A stretch of 64,000 nt of DNA from Chryseobacterium binzhouense (GTDB lineage: Bacteria; Bacteroidota; Bacteroidia; Flavobacteriales; Weeksellaceae). The DNA lies in contig NZ_VKOG01000002.1 in NCBI RefSeq assembly GCF_007474545.1, positions 434,001 to 498,000 of the forward strand, read 5' to 3'. Positions 1 through 9,274 of this stretch are shown one piece after another. Positions within the stretch are counted from its first letter, which is position 1; each line of letters begins with the position of its first letter. The translations under genes were made by a program, and so were the position numbers. The notes under the pieces are model-generated. The model saw only the letters and a list, made by a program, of their open reading frames with translations, was not told the DNA's origin and searched no databases.

Positions 1-2492
1 TGCGTTACCACCACCGCTTCTCCCCAAAATTTCCTCACCGTTTTATATAAATAAAGAATGTATCCACCCATCAATTTACTAGCAATGGCCTTCCATGCTT
101 CTTCGATTATTAAGGCTTTTCTGCGGTCTTTTCTGAGTCTCATTTTCTGAATGAAAGTGTCCATAATAATGAGCGTTACTATCGGAAAGAGCTTGGGATT
201 ATCTTTTACATTATCAATTTCAAAAACGATGAAAGATTCATCGAACAGCGTATTATCTGCACTTTCATTGAGCGTTGTTCCGTACCTTCCGCCTTTGTAA
301 AAATCTTTCAGTACAAATAAAAAGGTGCGCAGATTAAACTCTTTCTCTATAATATTATGTTTTTTATTATTCAGGTAAATAGGAAGAAATTGATCGCAAT
401 AATCATAAAACCCATTGAACGAAAGTTCTGTTACAACCAGCTTTTCTTCCAGTTCTTTTATTTTCCTGATGATGGCTTTTCTAAAGGATTCATTCCATTC
501 TTCTGCTGATCGGGGTTGCCTGATGATGTCATTCGACTTGATTAAAATCAACTGCGTTTCATTGTATATTTTCCTTCTTTCTTCATCGTTCAGCGTGTCA
601 TACGCTTCATACACTTTATAGAAATTTTCGCTTTCATATTCCGGGTTATTGATGTTCTTATCAGGATGATAGAATTTCAATAATTTTCTTCCCGCTTCCT
701 TTATTTCATCGGAACTGGCATCGAAAGTAATTCCCAAAATGTCATAGTAAGTATGCTGTCCTTTTGCTTCATTCTCATATTCCGTGAATAGATCATCTTC
801 GTGAATGTTGTATTTTCCGAGATATAGAATCAGTTCTTCAGAAGTTTTATTTTCATACCATCGAGTTCCAGCATTGAAATACCCGTGGTAAAACGACATC
901 AACACATTGTCTAAAATGGATTTTTGTGCGGAAGACATTGAAGAATCCGGACCTTGCCAAATCAAGAAGATCAGGTTGGTTAAAAATTCTATTTTTTCGA
1001 TATTAAATTCTTTTTGATCCATAAGAAAAGGATTCATCGTGATTGGTTTTTCTTCAGTGTATTGGATGTATCTGCCTCCCTTATATTTGCACGTTCCCGA
1101 ATACGAATCTCCTGTATCAACAATGACCACGTCATAATTGTAGGTCAAATACTGCTCAATAATATTGTTCATCAGGAATGATTTCCCCGAACCTGACGGT
1201 CCTAATACAAACTTGTTCCTGTTGTTTATTCTTCCTGTTTTCATCGGTAGATCCGATGGGTCAACTTTTAGCGGAACACCTTGTCTGTCGGTGAATCTCA
1301 GGTAGAAATTGGACTCTTCATTGACGGGGTAACTTTCCTTAAAAAAAAAACACAAGGCCGCTTCGCTTGTCGTCATAAATAAATCATACTCCCTAAGTTC
1401 TGTTCCATTGCCCGGAATAGCTGACCGAAAGAGTTCCAATTGGTTATAAGCGTTTTTAGAAACAATGATTCCTTTCGTAAAAAGCTTGTTTTCAATCATT
1501 GACTGAATATTTTCCATTTTCTCCAGTGTCTGTGCTGAAAAAAGGATTGAAAAATGAGCATTGACAACGAGCTGTCCGTCAATGGCTATGTTATGAAGCA
1601 GGGTCTGGATTTCATCTGCTATAATGGCGTTGGACGGAGAATTGTTGGCTGCTCCTTCGTGCTTTTTCTTTTTTTTGTCGAGTTCCCTCTGCTGTTGTGC
1701 CTGAAGCGGAATCGTAATGATCTGATTGTAGACAATGGTCTCATAATCTTCTAGTTCATTGATAAAACTAAAATTATCAACTGCTGTTTCTGCTGCTGCA
1801 CCGTTACCGCCGAGAACAGAGTAAGGCTCAATTTCTGAAGGAAGATCAATATTTTCTACATCCACGTAGGAAATATTTTTTACAAACCTGTTTCCGATCT
1901 GCAAAAATTCGTTGGTGCTTTTGATATTATCAAATATGGGAGAATCGGAAAATTGCATCGACAAAACACCTGATATATAATATTCAAAATCTTTCTCAAA
2001 CAAAAACTGCGGTTCACAGTCATTCTGCTTCAAAAGCATCAATACTTTCTGACATTTGTCCCGTAGTTCTTTATAGCTTTTTTCAGAGAAATTGTAATGC
2101 TTATTTTTCTTTTTCAGCTTGTCATCAATAATATCGGTAAAGAACAGAACCGTTTCAATGGTTTTGAAAAGTCTGCCGTCAAAATGTTCCGAATATTTTT
2201 GTTGTAGAAATTGGTTGGATTGTTCGGCTGAATATTTCTTTTTTGAAAAAATATCGAGCTTCTGAACAATTCTTCCTTCTCCAATGATTGATACCACCTG
2301 ATTTAAAACCGTGTGGAAAGTGAGATAGCTGTCAGGATCTGCCGAATATTGCTCGACAATGTTTTTTATCTTGATCCCGATAATAGGGTTTCCGTATTGT
2401 CCGAAAAGTACATCAAAATCCCAATTGAAATCCTTTCCAAGATCATATCCGATAAAAGGAATGCTAAATGCCTGTTTTTTTGTTGTTGCCAT
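1..2492 (-). CDS. traG: TraG-type conjugation ATPase with internal J-domain (3' end outside window)
   Basis: VirB4/TraG-family ATPase that powers assembly of the mating-pair apparatus at the inner membrane. The gene runs off the left edge; 830 codons are visible. Start ATG is chosen because it begins MATTKKQAF and overlaps the end of traF by 29 bases, as is usual in Bacteroidetes tra operons. Walker A reads GPSGSGKS (about residues 431-438, positions 1179-1202) and Walker B reads LIIEEAWKAI near residue 793. Between them, about residues 582-645 (positions 560-749), is a complete DnaJ J-domain: YYDILG, then the HPD motif in FYHPDKN (positions 660-668), then YDTLNDEERRKIYN. The J-domain insertion is seen directly; its role, perhaps recruiting DnaK to the machine, is inference. 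Confidence 0.93.
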   Translation of the reverse strand, partial: MATTKKQAFSIPFIGYDLGKDFNWDFDVLFGQYGNPIIGIKIKNIVEQYSADPDSYLTFHTVLNQVVSIIGEGRIVQKLDIFSKKKYSAEQSNQFLQQKYSEHFDGRLFKTIETVLFFTDIIDDKLKKKNKHYNFSEKSYKELRDKCQKVLMLLKQNDCEPQFLFEKDFEYYISGVLSMQFSDSPIFDNIKSTNEFLQIGNRFVKNISYVDVENIDLPSEIEPYSVLGGNGAAAETAVDNFSFINELEDYETIVYNQIITIPLQAQQQRELDKKKKKHEGAANNSPSNAIIADEIQTLLHNIAIDGQLVVNAHFSILFSAQTLEKMENIQSMIENKLFTKGIIVSKNAYNQLELFRSAIPGNGTELREYDLFMTTSEAALCFFFKESYPVNEESNFYLRFTDRQGVPLKVDPSDLPMKTGRINNRNKFVLGPSGSGKSFLMNNIIEQYLTYNYDVVIVDTGDSYSGTCKYKGGRYIQYTEEKPITMNPFLMDQKEFNIEKIEFLTNLIFLIWQGPDSSMSSAQKSILDNVLMSFYHGYFNAGTRWYENKTSEELILYLGKYNIHEDDLFTEYENEAKGQHTYYDILGITFDASSDEIKEAGRKLLKFYHPDKNINNPEYESENFYKVYEAYDTLNDEERRKIYNETQLILIKSNDIIRQPRSAEEWNESFRKAIIRKIKELEEKLVVTELSFNGFYDYCDQFLPIYLNNKKHNIIEKEFNLRTFLFVLKDFYKGGRYGTTLNESADNTLFDESFIVFEIDNVKDNPKLFPIVTLIIMDTFIQKMRLRKDRRKALIIEEAWKAIASKLMGGYILYLYKTVRKFWGEAVVVT

Positions 2493-2778
2493 TCTTTAAA
2501 AGTTTATTACTGTCTAACCTTTTGGGAAAAATTAAGATGTGATCGAAGTTTTTGGTTTTGTCATACAAACCATATTTGTCCTGTCTTCTGAAGATAAGAT
2601 AAACTCCGCCTGCGGTGACTGCAAGACCAAGTAAAGAGCCTAAGAGACCGAACTTCGAGAGTACCAATGCTGAAATGACCCCGCCTCCGATGACACCAAC
2701 TGCGTAAAAGATATATTTCCCTTTGAGTCCGAAGAATATAAGGGGCTTTTTCAGCCCCTTATAAAGGTAGAATCCCAT
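2464..2778 (-). CDS. traF: TraF-like DUF4133 conjugation membrane protein
   Basis: Small inner-membrane protein of the Bacteroidetes conjugation machine, DUF4133 family, normally encoded between traE and traG. About 104 residues, starting MGFYLYKGLKKPLIFFG, with two hydrophobic segments (about residues 19-35 and 37-55) followed by a basic cytoplasmic tail. An upstream TTG at 2787 is in frame but overlaps traE; the ATG one base after the traE stop is preferred. The 3' end overlaps traG by 29 bases, implying coupled translation. The family assignment rests on size, membrane pattern and position. Confidence 0.85.
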   Translation of the reverse strand: MGFYLYKGLKKPLIFFGLKGKYIFYAVGVIGGGVISALVLSKFGLLGSLLGLAVTAGGVYLIFRRQDKYGLYDKTKNFDHILIFPKRLDSNKLLKNGNNKKTGI

Positions 2779-2779
2779 A

Positions 2780-3103
2780 TTAGGCAAAGAATGCTGTTAC
2801 GAATTCCGGAACTACAATCAAGAAGATCATTGCTCCCCCATAACCAAGGATCTCTTTGTTGACGTCCTGGTCACCATTCGTCCATTTATTATACACTCGG
2901 AGACCTCCGATAAAACCGACCAATCCTCCTACTGCTTTCAAAATCAGCTTGACCGGATCCCAATAATCAGTGATATCACTTGCGGCATTTGAAATAGCGG
3001 TTGCACCACCTTGTGCAAATGCTGGAGTTATCGCCATAATTGCCAAGGCTAGGGTTAGAACTTTCTTTGTTGTCACGTTTTTTGTGAAAAAATTTTTCAT
3101 CAT
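2780..3103 (-). CDS. traE: TraE-like DUF4134 conjugation protein
   Basis: 107-residue inner-membrane protein of the tra operon, DUF4134 family. It has an N-terminal signal-like segment ending near AFAQGG, then a conserved DYWDPV stretch, a glycine-rich membrane span (VGGLVGFIGGLRVYNKW), and a C-terminal span. The layout is like VirB2 pilins (cleaved leader, two hydrophobic helices), so a pilin-like role is plausible but not proven. It lies directly upstream of traF. A second ATG lies one codon downstream (3100). Confidence 0.87.
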   Translation of the reverse strand: MMKNFFTKNVTTKKVLTLALAIMAITPAFAQGGATAISNAASDITDYWDPVKLILKAVGGLVGFIGGLRVYNKWTNGDQDVNKEILGYGGAMIFLIVVPEFVTAFFA

Positions 3104-3235
3104 AATTCAAAAAATTTATAAAGGGTTAATAATCAATTGAGTGTTAAATTTTGGGCATAGAAGTCCCGGACAACGGATGGAAATCCGCTGTTAAGTCTAA
3201 TAATCAGTACGTTAGATTTTGTTTAAGTTGACTAA

Positions 3236-3829
3236 CTACATAATGGATTGATAAACCTTATATCCATCGTGATTTGCAACCAATTGAACCAGGGTTTCAG
3301 AAAGATTCAGCATCGCCTTCCAATCTTTAATTCTGGAAGTTTTCTGGTCTGCACTAACCGTGATCGGGTTTTCGCTAATCACTTCATTAGGTTTCTGATT
3401 TTCCTTTTCGGTTGATATTTTTTCCTTTTGTTCAAAATACTCTTCGCTTGATTCAGCATTTTCAGGATGTGATTGGTTTTCAATTTCGGTAAAATCCTTT
3501 TTTGATGGATTATCGAATTCATCCAGATCTTGTTCAGATTCAAATTGTTTTCTTAAATACTCCAGATCTTGTCGTTCTTCATTTCCTTCAGTGATATCAG
3601 AATGGATTACATTTTTATTAAAGGACTTGGGAGTGTTGAGATTTTCTACATCTTCAATCCCTATAGTTGCAGTAAGATCTTCGTACTGTTCGGAAATTTC
3701 GGACAAAGAAAATTCCTCCGTCTCTTCTTTATAGGTTTCTTTTTCTTTCTTCAGAAACAGATCGTATACAATGTTACCTGCATAATACAACACGTAAACA
3801 GCCAGAATAGTAAGTGAAATTTTTATCAT
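3236..3829 (-). CDS. single-span membrane protein of the tra operon, acidic tail
   Basis: 197 residues. The N-terminal 20 residues form one membrane anchor (ISLTILAVYVLYYAGNIVYD), followed by a strongly acidic, Glu/Asp/Asn-rich low-complexity region to about residue 150 and a short ordered C-terminus. Its slot between the ParA gene and traE is where Bacteroidetes elements encode TraC/TraD-type proteins, so it is probably part of the transfer machinery. No catalytic motif is seen. The tail would face the cytoplasm if the anchor is N-out; orientation is not certain. Confidence 0.6.
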   Translation of the reverse strand: MIKISLTILAVYVLYYAGNIVYDLFLKKEKETYKEETEEFSLSEISEQYEDLTATIGIEDVENLNTPKSFNKNVIHSDITEGNEERQDLEYLRKQFESEQDLDEFDNPSKKDFTEIENQSHPENAESSEEYFEQKEKISTEKENQKPNEVISENPITVSADQKTSRIKDWKAMLNLSETLVQLVANHDGYKVYQSIM

Positions 3830-3890
3830 TTTTTATTGATTTAGTTGTCAGTCAATCGTTGTCGTTTGTTGGTATTGAATCTTTGATTTT

Positions 3891-4559
3891 TTACCTCTTT
3901 TTAATCACTTGTATTTTGATTTTTGAGGTTTCATTGATATATTTTATAAGTTCATCGAATGTATGTTCTACTGCATATTTTTGCTTGCCTATAAGGCTTC
4001 TGGTATTAATAGTTTGTAGGCAGTTTCTTTTAAATACCGGGCTTGGCAGCAGCATTCCATATTTTGCGAGCTCAATGTCCATTGCTTCCTGATTCAGATA
4101 CTTGTAGCCTTTATCATATTTGGAACGGATAAATATTCTTTCGGCCTCACTTTCCAGTAGTCCCAGCATATTGATGAAGACCAAAGTCGATTTTACAGAA
4201 ACATCGGAATACTCAAAAGGTGTTACGATAAAATCACTGTATATGAGCAAATCACTGTATTTTGCATCGAGCGTTCCGGCCAAATCAAAGAGATTGATCT
4301 CATCGCTTTCTTTTAAATTAATGAGAGTTTCAAAGTCTGAAAAAGGCTGCTCTTCTTCCTCGCCAATAATTTCTACATCGTACAATTTTGGAATGTCCAA
4401 TAGCTCATCTTCTTTCCATTTGTGATAGAATGATTTCTGATAATCAAAATCGAAAACATTGAGTTTTCTTTCTGAAAGTGCGGTAATGTAATTGGCAAAA
4501 GCGATGGCTAATGTCGTTTTTCCGGTTCCTCCTTTTTGGGTAGCAAATGTGATGATCAT
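3891..4559 (-). CDS. ParA-family ATPase of the conjugation module (TraA-like)
   Basis: Deviant Walker A P-loop ATPase of the ParA/MinD type, 222 residues. The N-terminus IITFATQKGGTGKTTLA carries the KGGTGKT motif, and LFDLAG further on is the likely Walker A' segment. In Bacteroidetes conjugative elements a ParA protein (often called TraA) is encoded between the relaxase genes and the tra operon; here it lies 48 bases downstream of the relaxase gene. It probably positions the element or coordinates transfer. No ParB is recognised next to it. Confidence 0.85.
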   Translation of the reverse strand: MIITFATQKGGTGKTTLAIAFANYITALSERKLNVFDFDYQKSFYHKWKEDELLDIPKLYDVEIIGEEEEQPFSDFETLINLKESDEINLFDLAGTLDAKYSDLLIYSDFIVTPFEYSDVSVKSTLVFINMLGLLESEAERIFIRSKYDKGYKYLNQEAMDIELAKYGMLLPSPVFKRNCLQTINTRSLIGKQKYAVEHTFDELIKYINETSKIKIQVIKKR

Positions 4560-4607
4560 AGGTTTTAGTTGATTTTTATTGGACTGAAGATGATTTTTCC
4601 ATCAACT

Positions 4608-6104
4608 TTATCGTCTCTTTTTTCGTCTTTTTTTGAGTTCATTTTCGGCAGGGTCTTTTGCAGTTCCCGAACTTTTCATCAACTCAAAAAGCATTTCGTT
4701 GACGGCTTTGTTTAATTCTGTTTTTTCATTATTTTCAGTCCGGTTTTCTGTCTGCACTTCATTGACGCTTATGGGATTCAGAAATTTTTGATATTCCTTT
4801 TCTCCGATTAATGGTTGAAGTTCACCCACGTAATGAAATCTGGTATGAACAGCATACAGCTTTCCATCTTCGCCTTTTGTTATAGAAATATCTTTTTTTT
4901 CATCATTTGTGTTTTTGTTATTTCTAATAAAGTCCTTTACTTCAAACTGGACTTTTCGGTAGGTTTCCAAATCTTTCTTCCCTCGGTTTTCAAAAAGCAT
5001 AAAGTCCTTGATTTCTGCTTCCGGATTATTCTTCTTAAAAAATTCAAGCAGGATCTTTTTTGTTTCCTGGCTGCGAATATTATAATCCTTCAGTATTTCA
5101 AAAGTCTTCTTATCCACCTTGTCAGAAGTAAATTCAAATACTTCATTCATTTTCATAATATCACTTCCTTTGTATACTTCTCCTGTTTTATGGTCGATCA
5201 CGGTGTAGCCGAAAGGATTTTTATCTTCTTTATGATGAAAAACCATATCGATCCCGAAAACATCTTTCAGCTTTTTTTGGAGCTCGCTTTCAAAGGCAAT
5301 CTTCATTTTTGAATCATTTCCTCCGTCAGTAGTCTTCTCTTTTGGAAGCACTGCTTCATTTTTTCTATTATCCACCACTTTAAAAACCTTATTGGAATAC
5401 AATTCTTTGTATTTGCTTAATATGGCTTTCATCTGCTTAGCCCTTTTTTCATTTTTGCTGTTATCAAAAACAATCTGATCCCCTCTAATAGATTTTTGGT
5501 TTACTCCGTTTTTTAAAATGTTAAAAGAATTTTCATCACTTGTGTTTTTGCCTATCTTGTAACCATTTCTGCTGAGTAGAGTTTCCAACTGATCAAGCGA
5601 ACTTATTTTGTAGTTCAGCAGCTTTTCCAGTTCTTCTTCCGGTTTCTGACCATATAATTTTTCCATTGTAACGCTTAATGCTTTTTGGGCTTTAAGCCTT
5701 TCATAACTGTCATTGATCTTTTTCCCTGTCTGTTTATCAACCCGGGTTGAAACAATGTGTACGTGATTATTATCTGTATCCTTATGAAAAACCACAATGA
5801 AAGGCTGTTCGCCATATTTCATTTCATCCATAAAATTCTCCGTTATCTTAGTAAGCTCTTCTTTCGAATGCCCTTGAAATTTTGTAGAGATCATCGCGTG
5901 AAATTGAGGCTTCAACACTTTTTTATTCCCGATTGAAATAGCTCTTAAATAGTTTCTTACTTCTTGCTTGCTGCTTGATTCGTTAATGAATGAAGGAAAA
6001 TTTTTCATCAGCATTAATTCTCCAATGCCTTTATCAATTTTCTTATCGTTATAATGAACTCCTGGAAAACTCGGACCTGCCGGATCCATGATCTTAACAA
6101 TCAT
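4608..6104 (-). CDS. relaxase / mobilisation nuclease (MobB-like)
   Basis: 498-residue relaxase that would nick oriT and pilot the strand into the recipient. The family's metal-binding histidine cluster is visible as FHKDTDNNHVHIVS (residues 106-119, with His107, His114 and His116), and His69 lies in FHAMIS. The C-terminal half is charged and likely helical, ending in a basic tail (LKKRRKKRR). Its ATG overlaps the stop of the upstream accessory gene by 4 bases. The Bacteroidetes MobA/MobB arrangement supports the call; the exact MOB class is not assigned. Confidence 0.88.
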   Translation of the reverse strand: MIVKIMDPAGPSFPGVHYNDKKIDKGIGELMLMKNFPSFINESSSKQEVRNYLRAISIGNKKVLKPQFHAMISTKFQGHSKEELTKITENFMDEMKYGEQPFIVVFHKDTDNNHVHIVSTRVDKQTGKKINDSYERLKAQKALSVTMEKLYGQKPEEELEKLLNYKISSLDQLETLLSRNGYKIGKNTSDENSFNILKNGVNQKSIRGDQIVFDNSKNEKRAKQMKAILSKYKELYSNKVFKVVDNRKNEAVLPKEKTTDGGNDSKMKIAFESELQKKLKDVFGIDMVFHHKEDKNPFGYTVIDHKTGEVYKGSDIMKMNEVFEFTSDKVDKKTFEILKDYNIRSQETKKILLEFFKKNNPEAEIKDFMLFENRGKKDLETYRKVQFEVKDFIRNNKNTNDEKKDISITKGEDGKLYAVHTRFHYVGELQPLIGEKEYQKFLNPISVNEVQTENRTENNEKTELNKAVNEMLFELMKSSGTAKDPAENELKKRRKKRR

Positions 6105-6463
6105 CTTGATAGCTTTGCATAGATTTTTGTAAAGATTTCGTTCTGTTCTTTTTTCAGAATTATGATCTCTGATAACTTATCCGAAAAATTTCTGAGTTTA
6201 TTTTCGCTGATAAATTTTTGACCATTTGCTATTTTTGCTACCTGATTGATATTATTTTCAATTTTTCCGAAGATGTTATCCTGTTTTTCAATGAACGCCA
6301 ATACTTTTCGTCTCTCGTCATCCATCATTCTATTCTCTACGGAATTGATGATTAGACTAGTCAGGGAAATTTGTTTATTGGAACAGATTTTTTTCCAATC
6401 TTTCTTCTTTTCACTCTTAATTCTGAAAAAAATAACTTCATCTTTTTGCTCATCAATATTCAT
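6101..6463 (-). CDS. relaxosome accessory protein (MobA/MobC-like)
   Basis: 120-residue DNA-binding accessory protein for the relaxase. The N-terminus resembles a ribbon-helix-helix (EVIFFRIKSEKKKDWKKIC) and the middle has the MobC-type segment GKIENNINQVAKIAN. It overlaps the relaxase gene by 4 bases, so the two are translationally coupled. The oriT it binds should be nearby, but the 37 bases upstream show no obvious inverted repeat, so no oriT is annotated. Confidence 0.82.
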   Translation of the reverse strand: MNIDEQKDEVIFFRIKSEKKKDWKKICSNKQISLTSLIINSVENRMMDDERRKVLAFIEKQDNIFGKIENNINQVAKIANGQKFISENKLRNFSDKLSEIIILKKEQNEIFTKIYAKLSR

Positions 6464-6500
6464 CTTTCAAATTCAAATTTGATTTTAAAAATGTTGTTTT

Positions 6501-6824
6501 CTATATTGGAACAAAGATGACCGCCGCAATTGCCATAATGCCTACAACGATAGAACTAACGACTTTTACTTTTTTCACTTCCCTGATTTGTTTTTTATCT
6601 ATTGAAATCGTCTCTCCTTTTTTGGAAATACCATAAATATTGTTGCCATCAACTGATGTGATTTTTATTTTGTGGATTTTTGCAGTGAAATCCTGAACGT
6701 CATATTTGTGATTTAATGCTAAAGAATTATCTTTTAATGGTTTGCCAGGATTCGAAACAATAGACCTACAAGATGTTAGTGAAAGAGTGATCATCAGGCA
6801 TAAAAATTTGAAAAAGTTTTTCAT
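6501..6824 (-). CDS. small lipoprotein, unknown function
   Basis: 107 residues with a lipoprotein signal peptide: MKNFFKFLCLMITLSLTSC, lipobox LTSC, Cys19 being the lipidated residue. The mature part is a small probably beta-rich domain (KIHKIKITSVDGNNIYGIS) followed by a C-terminal hydrophobic segment (VSSIVVGIMAIAAVIFV). It starts 9 bases after the secreted head-repeat protein gene, so the two are probably co-transcribed. No family recognised. Confidence 0.65.
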   Translation of the reverse strand: MKNFFKFLCLMITLSLTSCRSIVSNPGKPLKDNSLALNHKYDVQDFTAKIHKIKITSVDGNNIYGISKKGETISIDKKQIREVKKVKVVSSIVVGIMAIAAVIFVPI

Positions 6825-6833
6825 AGTTTATGA

Positions 6834-7925
6834 TTAAGGTGTTACCCAACTTGTCAAACCGTTTACGCTTTTTAGAATATATGTTCCGGTAGCAGGCGGA
6901 GTTGGAACTATCTCTGTTGCAAAACCAAATGAACCATCTGTTTTGGCAACTACTTTTTTCGTATAGGATGAATCTCCGTCTGCATTGGGCATTTGGGAAG
7001 GTGTAACGCTGAGCTTGCCATTGATATTTAACCATCTTTCAGAAAAATCCCCCGAAATCAAAGCAAATTTGTAATCCGTATAATTGTTCGTGATACTATC
7101 CCAAAAGCTGGTTGAACTTGTTGTAACGCGGGTTGAATGTATAGCTAGTTTATTACTTACGCTTCTGTTTCCTGTGGCCGGGCTACCAGCGCCAATGCCG
7201 ATGAAAATATTGTTAGACCCTGTTCGGTTTCCTGTTCCTGACAGATAGCCAATAGAGATGTTATCATTTCCTGAAGTAATGTAGGACATAGCTCCCGGAC
7301 CAATTCCAATATTTCTACTACCGGAGATTACGCCGTTTGCGATGCCATTCAAAGCAGAAACTCCTGCAGCATAATTAAGTTTGCCTGTAACTTCTCCTTG
7401 AGACATTGCATAAGCACTAGCGGAATTTCCTTTTCCAGAGGTTATATTAGAGTCGGTTGCAAAAATAGAATTGTAGTCACCGGTGATTGGACTTCTGGAA
7501 TTTCCCAGTATGTAATTTTCTTTCTCATCAAAATTAAGATGCAGACTGTTCTTGACAATAAGTTCAACCGTAGAAGTGTTGCCCTTGAGTGCAACTGTAT
7601 TTAGTGGGTCTTCTTTTATAAATGACTTCCATAGATCACCGTCAAAATAATACAACCCGGACTTTGTGATATGAATAACCTGACCGGATAAATTAGTAGC
7701 TGGAGATGTTACAAACACGACAGCTCCTTTTTTTGCAGATGAATATGTTTTTGCTGCGAGTTGGTTACCTGTAATCCTTGGAGGAATAATCCCGTCATAA
7801 TGATTGGTGTCATTTGGTTTCCCTACAACTTCTAAAGTAGCCTCGGGCGTCTGGGTGTTGATGCCAATCTGTCCCTGTATTGTTGTTGCTATGAAAGGCA
7901 GAAAAAAATAAATTAATGTTTTCAT
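6834..7925 (-). CDS. secreted tail-fibre/adhesin-like protein with head repeats
   Basis: 363 residues with a signal peptide ending near IQGQ. Residues about 19-105 form a module nearly identical to that of the neighbour at 8009-8803 (GINTQTPEATLEVVGKPND to SGLYYFDGDLW). Residues about 140-260 carry short repeats of the type seen in YadA-like heads and phage tail fibres (SRNIGIGPGAMSYITSGND, SIGYLSGTGNRTGSNNIFIG). The C-terminus is probably a small beta domain. It is likely displayed at or outside the cell surface; receptor and role are unknown. Similar GINT.TP..TLEV proteins are common in Flavobacteriia. Confidence 0.7.
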   Translation of the reverse strand: MKTLIYFFLPFIATTIQGQIGINTQTPEATLEVVGKPNDTNHYDGIIPPRITGNQLAAKTYSSAKKGAVVFVTSPATNLSGQVIHITKSGLYYFDGDLWKSFIKEDPLNTVALKGNTSTVELIVKNSLHLNFDEKENYILGNSRSPITGDYNSIFATDSNITSGKGNSASAYAMSQGEVTGKLNYAAGVSALNGIANGVISGSRNIGIGPGAMSYITSGNDNISIGYLSGTGNRTGSNNIFIGIGAGSPATGNRSVSNKLAIHSTRVTTSSTSFWDSITNNYTDYKFALISGDFSERWLNINGKLSVTPSQMPNADGDSSYTKKVVAKTDGSFGFATEIVPTPPATGTYILKSVNGLTSWVTP

Positions 7926-8008
7926 TTTATTTTTTATTAAAATTCATTTGGTCTTAAGAATCGTATTAACTGTGTATAATTTGTATTAATTGCTATAATT
8001 TTAGCGTC

Positions 8009-8803
8009 CTAGTGTAGATAGGGTCTGATCCAATTTGAGTAGCCCTGAACTTCTCCATAAGTATAATATGATGTTGATATTGCGCCTAAAGAAGCTTGAG
8101 GAATTTTTATGGTGAAATTTTCAAGCAAGGCAGGAATAAGCATTGTTGAATTCTCAGGATGTAAAAAAACAATCTGGTTAGGAATATACCCTATGTCACT
8201 AAAGATATCCGGAATATTTATAAGTGCGTCGGAAGTAATTGGTTCTGAATCAGTCGACCTGAATATTTGAAATTTTACATTGACGATACCATTAACTTTT
8301 CTGAATGATACGGATCCTTTTAAGCCTCCATAATTTTTGGTCCCAATGGTATAGTATTTAGAAGCGGTTAAATAATTATTTGTATTTCCATTATAATTAA
8401 CCGGAGCGGACCATGTAGAAGTTGCACTAAGAGCCGCAGTACTGGTATGGTCAAACGTCAATAGAATTCTATATTCAGTGGGTTGCTTTTCTTTTGAAAA
8501 TCTTTGCCACAAATTGCCATCAAAATAATATAATCCGGGTTCAGTTATTTGAATGACTTGTCCTGATAAATTGTTAGCCGGAGATGTTACAAAGACGACA
8601 GTTCCTTTTTTTGTAGATGAATATGTCTTTGCAGCGAGTTGATTTCCTGTAATTCGTGGAGGAATAATTCCGTCATAATGATTGACATCATTTGGTTTTC
8701 CTACCACTTCTAAAGTCGCCTCTGGAGTTTCGGTATTGATGCCGACCTGACCTTGGATTGATACTACTATTAATGCCAGTAGAAGATGACTCAATTTTTT
8801 CAT
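8009..8803 (-). CDS. secreted surface protein, paralogue of the downstream gene
   Basis: 264 residues with a signal peptide (MKKLSHLLLALIVVSIQGQ). The first about 105 residues match the neighbour at 6834-7925 almost residue for residue, starting VGINTETPEATLEVVGKPN and ending GLYYFDGNLW. The remaining about 155 residues are unrelated to the neighbour's C-terminus and look like an all-beta domain (YRILLTFDHTSTAALSATS). A gap of 83 bases separates the two genes. The shared front with a swapped back suggests modular diversification of surface-exposed ends. Confidence 0.65.
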   Translation of the reverse strand: MKKLSHLLLALIVVSIQGQVGINTETPEATLEVVGKPNDVNHYDGIIPPRITGNQLAAKTYSSTKKGTVVFVTSPANNLSGQVIQITEPGLYYFDGNLWQRFSKEKQPTEYRILLTFDHTSTAALSATSTWSAPVNYNGNTNNYLTASKYYTIGTKNYGGLKGSVSFRKVNGIVNVKFQIFRSTDSEPITSDALINIPDIFSDIGYIPNQIVFLHPENSTMLIPALLENFTIKIPQASLGAISTSYYTYGEVQGYSNWIRPYLH

Positions 8804-9274
8804 TAGTATTTTGATTAAAAATTCTGTGACAAAATTGGGCGTTAAAACCTTCTAAAACAATAGTATTCAATGGGTTTGGGCTAAATAAGAATAATCTGGA
8901 TTAGTTTGGAAACTTCCCAGGATTAAAAAAGAATGATTTGGATTAATTTGGATTCTTGTACCAAAATTTAATTAAAAACAAAAAAACAAGTTCCGCAGTT
9001 TTTTTCCCCTTTTTGAAAAAAAGGCAAGATCGTCTTTGGATATAAAACTTGAAAAGTTTGTATATACAAAGACACATCTTGCTCAAAAAAAGCCGCTTAT
9101 TTTTCGGAGTTCTGAAAAACGATTAATAGTATTGATAATCAGCAGTTTTGATTCTTTTATTGTTTTTATTGGAAATGTGTGGAAGTGAAGTCTGAGCATA
9201 CGAAAGTAAATAATAAATCCTTTCAAAGTGATAATTTATCTATCGTATTGTAGATCAAATCGTAAGGATTTTGA

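Noticed and set aside
6464-6500. oriT directly upstream of the relaxosome gene
   Set aside because: The gap is 37 bases with no inverted repeat or nick-like motif, so no site can be supported.
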